Shown: positions 15,888-24,064 of the stretch, piece after piece
Position numbering within the stretch: position 1 is the stretch's first letter
Layout: every line of letters begins with the position of its first letter
Made by a program: the position numbers and the translations under genes
The notes under the pieces: model-generated
Database searches by the model: none
What the model was told of the DNA's origin: nothing
Seen by the model: only the letters and a program-made list of their open reading frames with translations
Source of the DNA: an uncultured Bacilli bacterium
Lineage (GTDB): Bacteria; Bacillota_I; Bacilli_A; RF39; UBA660
Assembly (NCBI GenBank): GCA_947628495.1
Contig: CANRAC010000002.1
Coordinates: 1-30,442 of the forward strand
Direction: 5' to 3'
DNA: 30,442 nt

Positions 15888-17552
15888 CTACCCCACCTTC
15901 TTTTTATGGTTTAAGTATAAATAAATAAATAAAATAATAAATGATACACCACTTAATATTGTAGATCCAATTTGGATAGTTGTATATTTGTAATATATTT
16001 TAATTTTATCTGCTTTTTTATTAACTTTCATTTTGATAATACCATTTTTACCTACTTCAAGATCATAGGATTTATTATTATTTAAAGAAACAGCATTATA
16101 TCCATAATAATACACTAATGGAACTTCAATATATGTATTATTTCTATTATTATTTTTATAATCTACAATTAAACAATTTGAGTTCTGTTCGTAAGTTACA
16201 ATCACTGCTGGGTTATTACTAGTTATTATTCCAACTCGGCCTACTAACTCATTAATATTAGTGCCCTTAGGTAAATATTCACCACCTGAAACAGTATATC
16301 CTTCATAATTATTAATTTTTCTCAAAGTATCCATTTTACTTTCAATATACCAAGTAGATATGTAAGGTATGCTTGCTGATAGAATTATTAAAAACACTTT
16401 AAAATATTTTTCAATATTATTTGATTTTTTTTCAAATAATAAATATTTTAGAATTATTCCGGATGCTACTGCAAACATTACTGAAGAAACTAAATATAAT
16501 CTCCACGGAAACTGAATTAAAGAAAATTTTGATGATATTTCTTCCCAAGGAAATAAGCTCGTAATACAAATTAAATTAGCAAATCCAACAATGATGCATG
16601 TATCGCCAAATTTGGTAATATTATTTTTAGGCAATTTATTACAAAATCTCATAATAATTAAAACAATAAACAAAATACCAATTCCAGCTGGCATAAATCC
16701 TTTTTCTTTAAAATATGGAATCCCTAAAAACAATCTTTCAAAAGGCAAAGTATAGTTCCAAGTACTATAAATCGTATCACCTACTATTAAATTGTTTTTA
16801 ATATTTCCCTCTAATAACGGGAATATAAAAGATGCACCTAAAAGTAGTCCAACTATAGCAGAAATTAAAAAATATTTAATTCTTATTTTTTCATTCCATA
16901 ATTTTGGAAAATTAAAGATAAGTATAATAACTAAGTTAATAAATATTAGCAATGCACTTATTAAATGACTATGAATTAATAATACAAATCCGATTGAAAA
17001 AATCCACCATTTTTTCACATCTTTGTATAAAATTTCATAAAATCCCCAAATAACTAAAGGTAAAAAAGTAAATGCTAAGATTTCGCCAACTGCGGCTCTA
17101 CTTATGACATCACAAATTCTATAAGAACATCCAGTATAAATAAAAGCTGTTAGAAGTGCAGTTTTTTTTGATTCCGTAATATTTTTAATGCACAAATACA
17201 TAAGAAATACACACATAACAGTATTTATACAAATAAATAATTTATATGAATTTAATAAAGAAAAAAAATTATATATTATGCTGGGTAGATATATAAATAA
17301 GTTACTATAAAATAATCCATTTGCATAACCTAAACCATAAAAACCTTTATGAACATAAGCTAAAATATCATGAGCTTTTAAGCTAGAATTTAACCCAATT
17401 ATTCTTGATAAATGAAATTCAATATCGTGTCCGGCTATTAATTTGGGACCAAAAAGCCATAAAGAATAGAAAAGACCTATTAGCATTAGCAAAATAAAAA
17501 TAATAATTTTTTTATTAATTTTATTACGAACTTTATTTAAAAACATTACCAT
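15888..17552 (-). CDS. GT-C type membrane protein, 6-pyruvoyl-tetrahydropterin synthase-related family
   Basis: A 554-residue protein with about eleven membrane segments. After the first segment comes GHDIEFHLSRI (41-51), with Asp43 and His47 in the first outer loop, and then a conserved-looking region around AVGEILAFTFLPL. This pattern fits the large membrane family whose domain is misleadingly named PTPS-related and which belongs to the GT-C-like group. The C-terminal 130 residues form an outer beta-rich domain ended by a final membrane segment and basic tail, similar in layout to YfhO. A glycosyltransferase role on the outer surface is an inference from topology and neighbours. AAAGGAAA lies upstream of the ATG. 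Confidence 0.8.
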   Translation of the reverse strand: MVMFLNKVRNKINKKIIIFILLMLIGLFYSLWLFGPKLIAGHDIEFHLSRIIGLNSSLKAHDILAYVHKGFYGLGYANGLFYSNLFIYLPSIIYNFFSLLNSYKLFICINTVMCVFLMYLCIKNITESKKTALLTAFIYTGCSYRICDVISRAAVGEILAFTFLPLVIWGFYEILYKDVKKWWIFSIGFVLLIHSHLISALLIFINLVIILIFNFPKLWNEKIRIKYFLISAIVGLLLGASFIFPLLEGNIKNNLIVGDTIYSTWNYTLPFERLFLGIPYFKEKGFMPAGIGILFIVLIIMRFCNKLPKNNITKFGDTCIIVGFANLICITSLFPWEEISSKFSLIQFPWRLYLVSSVMFAVASGIILKYLLFEKKSNNIEKYFKVFLIILSASIPYISTWYIESKMDTLRKINNYEGYTVSGGEYLPKGTNINELVGRVGIITSNNPAVIVTYEQNSNCLIVDYKNNNRNNTYIEVPLVYYYGYNAVSLNNNKSYDLEVGKNGIIKMKVNKKADKIKIYYKYTTIQIGSTILSGVSFIILFIYLYLNHKKKVG

Positions 17553-17578
17553 AGCTTATTTCCTTTCTAATAATTGAA

Positions 17579-18529
17579 CTAAACATTGCTTTTTTCCGTC
17601 TCTTTAATTATATAAATAGGTCTTTTTTTTGTTTCTAAATATGTTTTAGATAAATATTCACCAATTATTCCAAGGCATAATAATTGAATACCAGAGCAAA
17701 ATAAGATTATACAAGCCAAAGAAGGCCAACCTGATACTGGGTCACCAAAAACAAGTGTTTTAAATAATATTATAAAAATAAATACAATAGCAATCAAGAA
17801 AAGTAATATTCCCATGAAAGTGGCAATAGTTAAAGGAACAGTAGTAAAAGCCACAATACCTTCTATGGCATATTTAAATAATTTCCAAAAAGACCATTTT
17901 GTCTCGCCCGCTACTCTTTCAACATTTTCATATTCTAGCCATTTTGTTTCATAGCCAACAAAGCTAAATAAACCTTTAGAATAGCGATTATATTCTTGTA
18001 AGGAGATAATGGAATCAACTACTTGTCTACTCATTAAACGGTAATCTCTAGCGCCATCAACCATCTCAACTTTACTCATTTTATTAATTAACTTATAAAA
18101 CATTCTGGCAAAAAAGCTTCTTATTGGCGGCTCGCCTTTCCTAGTAACTCTTCTCGTTCCTACTGAATCATATCCTTCCTCTTTAATAATTTTAAACATT
18201 TTAGGAAGCAAAGACGGAGGATCTTGTAAATCAGCATCCATTAAAGTTACATAATCACCTTTTGAGTGTTCTAACCCAGCAAACATTGCTGCTTCTTTAC
18301 CAAAATTTCTAGAAAAAGAAATATATCTAACTCGTTTATCTTTTTTAGATAAATTTCTTAAAATTTCTAATGTTTTATCTCTAGAACCATCATTTATAAA
18401 TAAAAATTCAAAATTAACATTGGCCATTTCCTTAGCTACTTTAATTATCTCTTGATAAAATAAAGGTATACTTTCTTCTTCATTGTAACAAGATATTACA
18501 ATCGATATTAATTCTTTTTTTGTTTTCAT
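17579..18529 (-). CDS. GtrB/DPM1-type polyprenyl-phosphate glycosyltransferase (GT2)
   Basis: Transfers a sugar, usually glucose, from its nucleotide form to undecaprenyl phosphate on the inner face of the membrane. The 316 residues comprise a GT-A domain starting ISIVISCYNEEESIP, the Asp motif DADLQDPP at 98-105, an RYSKGLF region that sits near the active site in the family, and two C-terminal membrane segments (about 228-258 and 266-290). Length and layout match GtrB/YkcC. It is first in a block that also holds a GtrA flippase and two GT-C enzymes, the expected three-part decoration pathway. GAGGT precedes the ATG and a good promoter lies just upstream. Confidence 0.92.
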   Translation of the reverse strand: MKTKKELISIVISCYNEEESIPLFYQEIIKVAKEMANVNFEFLFINDGSRDKTLEILRNLSKKDKRVRYISFSRNFGKEAAMFAGLEHSKGDYVTLMDADLQDPPSLLPKMFKIIKEEGYDSVGTRRVTRKGEPPIRSFFARMFYKLINKMSKVEMVDGARDYRLMSRQVVDSIISLQEYNRYSKGLFSFVGYETKWLEYENVERVAGETKWSFWKLFKYAIEGIVAFTTVPLTIATFMGILLFLIAIVFIFIILFKTLVFGDPVSGWPSLACIILFCSGIQLLCLGIIGEYLSKTYLETKKRPIYIIKETEKSNV

Positions 18530-18557
18530 GTTTACCTCACTAACATTTTATATATAA

Positions 18558-18586
18558 ATTATATCTTATTAAAGAAAATAAGTAAA
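18558..18586 (-). promoter_or_regulatory. Promoter of the glycan-decoration block
   Basis: On the minus strand TTTACT (18586-18581) and a perfect TATAAT (18563-18558) are 17 bases apart, about 30 bases before the GtrB-like start codon. Confidence 0.6.
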
Positions 18587-18633
18587 TTGTATTATGCTAA
18601 ATTAATTAAAACATGATACAATGTAAAGAATTT

Positions 18634-18670
18634 TATGGCACATCTTAAACAATCGAAAAGATGTGCTATA
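18634..18670. repeat. 13-base inverted repeat with 11-base loop
   Basis: TATGGCACATCTT at 18634-18646 pairs with AAGATGTGCTATA at 18658-18670, with one non-Watson-Crick position. No T run follows on either strand, so it is not a standard terminator. The upstream TGATACAAT could start a plus-strand transcript whose 5' end would fold into this hairpin. Confidence 0.6.
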
Positions 18671-18793
18671 AAAATATTATACCCAACTTCTGATGAAATG
18701 CCTATGAAATCCTGAAAAGTAAAAATAAATTTATTGATAACTGAATAAGATTAATATCGTAATTAAAAGAATAAGTAAAATCAGTTTAACCAC

Positions 18794-18855
18794 ATTTCTT
18801 ACATTTTAATATACGTAATTTACAAAATGTAGAAGAAATAACCTCATTAGTTATT
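18794..18855. repeat. Two adjacent inverted repeats in the spacer
   Basis: ATTTCTTACATTTT (18794-18807) matches the complement of 18824-18839 with a two-base bulge. It is followed by AATAAC (18837-18842) and GTTATT (18850-18855) around a 7-base loop. Both are AT-rich and have no assigned function. Confidence 0.5.
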
Positions 18856-19013
18856 ATTTTAAAAATAAGAAATCTGCAAAATCTAATGTTATTCTTTTTG
18901 TTTCTATTAGCAAGTAATCCATATTATTTATTTTTTAGCGAGATTTATAATAGTCGAACACTTTTTATTTTGCAAGAATTTTATTTTATACTAAAGACTT
19001 TTCGTCAGAAATT

Positions 19014-19022
19014 TGGTACAAT
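19014..19022 (+). promoter_or_regulatory. Extended -10 promoter of the plus-strand GT-C gene
   Basis: TGGTACAAT, with the hexamer at 19017-19022, followed by AAAGGAG and the start codon. The -35 region is weak, as is common for extended -10 promoters. Confidence 0.5.
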
Positions 19023-19042
19023 AAAGGTAAAGGAGCACTATC

Positions 19043-20569
19043 ATGAAAAAGATGAAATTTAATAATATTATAAAAAATACTATATTAATACTGTCAGCAT
19101 TCGTGCTATTATTATTATTCACTTTTTCCATTATATATAAATCATCAGTAATAAATGAATTTGAAAATGTTTTAAATCAATATGTAAGTTTGCAAGAAAT
19201 TTTAAGTATTACAATTATTACTATTTTCTTGATTTTTTTCTTTACTTTTTTATCAAAATCTAATATTAAAATAAAGAAAAAATATTTAATTGTTTTTTTA
19301 TTAATTTTATATTTATTTATAAGTATAAAATGGATAAACTACTCTAATATTACTCCGACAGATGATTCAATGCTTGTTAATAATTCCGCCATTTCTATAA
19401 TTAATCATGGTTTAAAGTCATTATATCATAATGAATATATAGCAAAATCGCCACATCAAATGGGAATGATCTTAGCATTTACTATTATTTATAAATTATT
19501 TTCTACAACGAACTATCAGTTAATTCAATATTGTAATATTATAGCTAATATTTTCACCATTTATGGATTATATTTAATATTACAGGAATTCAAAATTAAA
19601 GTTAAAAAAATTTCTTTATCTTTTATCTATTTTACTTTAATATTAACTTTTATACCCCTAATATTATTAAGCTCATATGTTTATGGTGATTACATAGGTT
19701 TATCTTTAGCTGTGTATGCTATATATTTTATTATTAAGTATAAGAAAAATAGCAATTATAGATTTCTGTTCTTTTCAGGGTTTTTGCTTTCATTAGCATA
19801 CATTATTAAAACAAATTATTTGATTTTTATAATTGCAGCTGGAATATATATATTATTAATTATGTTTAAAAAGCAAAAAAAATATCTAGTTAATTCCTTT
19901 ATACTATTTTCATACTTATCAATTGCTTTACTACCCAATACTTTAATAAAATCAATTGGAACCAAAGCTTTAGATATTAAATCTACTCAAGCATTACCAA
20001 CAAGTTCATACATATACATGGGAATGTCTGAAAGCATTCGAGAAGCAGGTTGGTACGGAAATACTATGGATTATGCTTGGATAAATCCAATAGGAGCTGA
20101 TCAAAAATATAAATCTTTAATAAAACAAAGATTCAATTATTTTATTAACCATCCATTATATACTTTAAATTTTTATTCTCGAAAGACAGTTTCAGGATGG
20201 ATTAATCCTTTTTTTCAAAGCATTTGGTATAATGTTAACAATGCTAACAAAGGAGCAGAGCTCAATAAAATTTTTAATAGTAAAATATATTATTACACTA
20301 ATATATATTTAAAAAGTCTGTTATTATTAATCTATGGTGGTGCATTAATTAATTTAATATTCATGAGAAAAAAAATGAGTTACGATATCATGTTATTATA
20401 TTTAATATTTTTAGGAGGTTTTATGTTTCACACACTATGGGAGATGAAAGCACGCTATACACTACCATATGTAATAATATTGATTCCATTAGCAAGTATT
20501 GGAATAGCACAATTATCAGAACAAATTTATAAAAAATCAAGAGTTATCATATCTAAAAAACAAAAATAA
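19043..20569 (+). CDS. PMT-like GT-C membrane glycosyltransferase
   Basis: A 508-residue integral membrane protein with about twelve hydrophobic segments and a basic C-terminus. After the third segment the outer loop contains TPTDDSMLVNN, with Asp107-Asp108, followed by a helix with HQMG. This is the usual place of the catalytic acids in GT-C enzymes that use polyprenyl-phosphate sugars. Its likely role is adding or polymerising sugars on the outer face of the membrane. AAAGGAG precedes the ATG at ideal distance. It is the only plus-strand gene in the glycan region, lying alone between two minus-strand blocks and ending 16 bases before the convergent neighbour. It is very rich in Ile, Leu, Lys and Asn like the nearby membrane proteins, so no transfer signal is evident. 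Confidence 0.8.
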   Translation: MKKMKFNNIIKNTILILSAFVLLLLFTFSIIYKSSVINEFENVLNQYVSLQEILSITIITIFLIFFFTFLSKSNIKIKKKYLIVFLLILYLFISIKWINYSNITPTDDSMLVNNSAISIINHGLKSLYHNEYIAKSPHQMGMILAFTIIYKLFSTTNYQLIQYCNIIANIFTIYGLYLILQEFKIKVKKISLSFIYFTLILTFIPLILLSSYVYGDYIGLSLAVYAIYFIIKYKKNSNYRFLFFSGFLLSLAYIIKTNYLIFIIAAGIYILLIMFKKQKKYLVNSFILFSYLSIALLPNTLIKSIGTKALDIKSTQALPTSSYIYMGMSESIREAGWYGNTMDYAWINPIGADQKYKSLIKQRFNYFINHPLYTLNFYSRKTVSGWINPFFQSIWYNVNNANKGAELNKIFNSKIYYYTNIYLKSLLLLIYGGALINLIFMRKKMSYDIMLLYLIFLGGFMFHTLWEMKARYTLPYVIILIPLASIGIAQLSEQIYKKSRVIISKKQK

Positions 20570-20585
20570 ACTATTAACAATAACT

Positions 20586-22037
20586 TTAATATATACAAAC
20601 ATGCAAAGTATTATTTACAAATTTTATTTGTTCATCATCGAAAGATTGCCAATCCTTGGATTTACAGTAATTTTCTATAGTCTTATCAGAAACTCCATCA
20701 ATAAGAGTTCTATTTAATCTAGTATTTATTGCAGCACGATAAGACCATTTATATCCAAAAGCTCGAGGGTTCATATCACCAGCTGATTTCACATTCTCAT
20801 ATACATAAGTAGGACTAGCATCATAATAAACCACAATTTTATTTACAGATATATTATTATCTTTTTCATATTTTTCAATTTCTTGTGAAACTTTTTTAGC
20901 TTCAAAATAATTTAAAGTATCATTGGAAATTGCTCCTTTTACATAATTTATTGCACAAATAGTTTGAGAAACTAATAAAACAACCATACAGCTTAAAAAT
21001 ATTACGTCTACAATTTTACTTTCTTTATTGTATAATGCATAAAAAACTATTGGATAAACAGCTAATAAACCATAGCCAAGATTGCTTCTTGGTACCATCC
21101 AAATATAAGAAGCAAAAAAATGCGGTAATGCTGGAACAATCAAAAGGGCTAAAATGCACAAAATATAAAATATTAATTTATTGGAATAATTTTTAAGTGT
21201 AATTAAAGTTAAAACAAAGGTAATTCCTGCCATAATCACTAACATGTATTTTGGAAGTGTCATATAACACTCAAGCAAAAGTATTTTCAAACCTTTTAAG
21301 ATACCTTTAAAACTACTTATAAAGTTTACACTACTGCCTAATCTGCTAGCACCTAAAATCTTGGTTAATGCAAATGTAGTAAGAGCTGCAGCTAAAAAAA
21401 TCAAACAAACTATACTAAATCTTTTTATAACTTTTTTAAAACTTTTTGAATCTTTTAGTAAAAACAAAAATGGAATTATAAATAAAAGTGATATAGCTCC
21501 TTGATAACACATAACTGAGCACATCGAAGAGGCAAAAGCTACTAATAATAATTTTTTTTTATTACTACTAAAATAATTATTTAAGCAATAAATACATAAA
21601 AAGGTAAATAAAACACCTAGACACATAATTCCCGTAAATTCTGGAAACATAAAGTATTCTATTATAAAAGGATTTACAACTAAACAACAACTTATTAATA
21701 TGGTTATTATCTTCTTTTTTTTATATTTTAATAACATATTATATGCTAACACTATTGAAATAAATAGCGAAATAAAAGCCAAAAGCCAAGAAATTAATTT
21801 ACCGGTGGCAAAAGAAATATGCAAATAACTCAAACTATAAAGAAAAGCTGACATAAACAATCTTCCATCATGAAAATAAGGATATACTGCATTATATCTC
21901 ATACCTGTTGATTCATAAAAATAAGTGTCTAAAGCATATCTATCTACTATAAAAAAGCTAACTAAAGAGAATAATATTAAAAATATTATAAAATATTCTT
22001 TCTTATTTCCTAATATATTTTCTCTTATTTTATTCAT
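20586..22037 (-). CDS. GtrII-like membrane glucosyltransferase (GT-C)
   Basis: A 483-residue membrane protein with about eleven hydrophobic segments. The first outer loop has RYALDTYF and then HDGRLF (56-61), the layout of the GtrII family of serotype-converting glucosyltransferases that take glucose from undecaprenyl phosphate. A long outer C-terminal part (about 355-483) contains three Cys. It is the last gene of the polysaccharide operon. Its GAGGAG site lies within the final codons of the upstream broken gene and its ATG follows that stop by two bases. The sugar actually transferred is unknown. Confidence 0.8.
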   Translation of the reverse strand: MNKIRENILGNKKEYFIIFLILFSLVSFFIVDRYALDTYFYESTGMRYNAVYPYFHDGRLFMSAFLYSLSYLHISFATGKLISWLLAFISLFISIVLAYNMLLKYKKKKIITILISCCLVVNPFIIEYFMFPEFTGIMCLGVLFTFLCIYCLNNYFSSNKKKLLLVAFASSMCSVMCYQGAISLLFIIPFLFLLKDSKSFKKVIKRFSIVCLIFLAAALTTFALTKILGASRLGSSVNFISSFKGILKGLKILLLECYMTLPKYMLVIMAGITFVLTLITLKNYSNKLIFYILCILALLIVPALPHFFASYIWMVPRSNLGYGLLAVYPIVFYALYNKESKIVDVIFLSCMVVLLVSQTICAINYVKGAISNDTLNYFEAKKVSQEIEKYEKDNNISVNKIVVYYDASPTYVYENVKSAGDMNPRAFGYKWSYRAAINTRLNRTLIDGVSDKTIENYCKSKDWQSFDDEQIKFVNNTLHVCIY

Positions 22038-22039
22038 TA

Positions 22040-24055
22040 TTATTCTCCTCGATTATCAATATTATATAAAATCATAGCTGCTGTAATTATTTTATAGTCT
22101 TTTTTATGAGCTAAAATAAATTTTTCTAATTTCTTATTTATAATAGCTTTATTTCTTTTCATAACATAATCTTTTGTTTCATCGTCAAATTTTGAAATAA
22201 TATTATCAACGAATTCATTATCCTTATATATTTCTAATAATGTATCTCCAATATTATCATAGATAAGTTTGACATAATCTGATATTTCAGCAGCATCTAA
22301 ATCATATATTTTATTAATTATTAACTCTTCTATACGCCACCAAAAAACATAATTTTTAAACTCTTTAATATCTATTTTATGAGTTAAGTTGCTATATAAA
22401 GAAATATTATCTTCTAAAATTTTAATTACTTTAATCATATCGTAATCAACTATTTTTTTTGTATTACGCATTATAGAATTTGATCTTATCATATATTCAT
22501 AATAAGGTTTATTTATATATTTAATTTTATTAGCTTTCATTAATATTAAAGGATTAGCACTAAAATCTTCATATTTAAGTTCTGCGTAAGTTAAATGTAA
22601 TTCATCATATAAACTTTTTTTAATTATTTTATTACAAGCTGAGGGCATAATTGTGGCATATAAAAGACTTTTATAATTATTTTCAAAATTTAGCATTTTA
22701 TCTAAAGCAGGCGTTGGAAATGTTTCCTTATCAGGAATTATTGAAAGCCAATCATATATAACAATATCAACGTCTTGTTTTAAATAAGGCATTGCTTCTT
22801 TAAAAAAGTTGCAATTAATAGTATCGTCTGAATCGATAGAAGCAATATATTTGCCTTTAGCTTCTTTTAAGCCAACATTTCTAACATTGCCAAGACCATG
22901 ATTTTCTTGAGATATGTAACGAACATTACTATGTTCACTTGCAAACTTTTGCGCAATTTTAGCGCTATTATCTGTAGAACCGTCATTAATTAATAAAATT
23001 TCAGTATTATCTACTATTGCACTAAAAACTGATTGTAAAGTTTTTTCAATATATTTTTCCACATTATAAATGGGAATAACTATAGTTATTAAATATTTAT
23101 AATCATCAGTCCTAACAATATTTTTTTCTTCACCTATAAATTCACCCTTTAATTTATCAACAGTTTCTTCATAATTTTTTATAAAAATTTGGTATTGTTC
23201 CAAAATTTCGCTTTTATGTTCTAAGGCATCTATACATTTATCTTTTATTTCATTACAATCATCATCGCTATCAACTACCAAATATTTTTTTAATATAGGA
23301 TAATTATCTAAAATATTTGTATTTCCTAATAAGCAAATTATTCCATTATTCATACTATCCAAAAAAGGAATAATATTGGCTTTTGTAAAATTTATATATA
23401 AATTAATTTCGTTATCAGAGATAAGTTGTTCATAATTTTTAACACCTTTTAAAGTAATATTAAAATCCTTACAAAATTTCTTGGTTACTTTATTAGGTTC
23501 TAAAACTTTTGCTTCTTTACCTAGCAAAGATATAGCGGTAAGTTCATTATAAAAGCTATCTTTTGCATCGTTTTGACTATTTAACAATCCTATCGTATGG
23601 TTCTTTTTATTAGAAATTTTTAACTTAGTTTTTAATTTTATTAATTTAACATTATAATTTTTATCTTTTAAAACTTCATTTAAATTTTCATCTAATAAAT
23701 TAAAAGAACGAATTTACTTATTTTTATATAGACTTAAAATATAATTATAAGTAACTAAATTATAATAATCACTTAATGCAGATAAAGTTCTTGTAAATAT
23801 AAATTCTACTTCTATAGAATCATAAATAGAATCTATAACATATTCATATTCTAAAATATAATCAACAAAAATAACTTTTTTAATATTATTAACTTTTAGA
23901 AATTTTTGCAATAACTCATATTCTTTAATATTATTATTAAATACGACAACATTTTTAAAAGTAGTCTGAAAACTAGGAAGCAAATTACTATCTAATTCGG
24001 GCACAAAAATAAGATAGTCTAAATTATATATGTAGTCCAAGTTTTTTTCAATCAT
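22040..24055 (-). pseudogene. GT-B-like/GT2 two-domain glycosyltransferase split by an in-frame TAA
   Basis: Two open frames, 24055-23714 (113 residues) and the frame reaching 22040, lie in the same frame. Only one TAA (23716-23714) separates them. The 42 codons after it (23713-23588) are open and lead straight into the second part, so the TTG at 23587 is not a natural start: no ribosome binding site precedes it and it falls inside a domain. The restored product would have 671 residues: an N-terminal GT-B-like module (about 1-310) and a GT2 domain (from about 323, IPIYNVEKYIEKTLQSVF) with DSDD at 408-411, followed by a helical tail. The first ATG has a good GAGGT site. Either a recent nonsense mutation, readthrough, or a sequencing error explains it. 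The two parts could also work as separate proteins, but the stop falls inside a conserved module. Confidence 0.8.
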
Positions 24056-24064
24056 AATAATACC

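Larger units (their letters stand above)
18530..19042. other. Gene-free 513-base spacer between divergent genes
   Basis: No open frame of useful length is present on either strand. It holds the promoters of the two flanking divergent genes near its ends, and in between at least three inverted repeats, at 18634-18670, 18794-18839 and 18837-18855, plus an orphan extended -10 TGATACAAT at 18614-18622. No transposase remnant or target-site repeats were seen. Confidence 0.7.

Noticed and set aside
18634..18670. Intrinsic terminator in the long spacer
   Set aside because: The stem is good, but no T run follows on either strand.
23714..24055. A separate 113-residue gene, with a second gene starting at the TTG at 23587
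   Set aside because: Both frames are in phase, the bases between them are open, no ribosome binding site precedes 23587, and the stop lies inside a module conserved in the neighbouring fusion.
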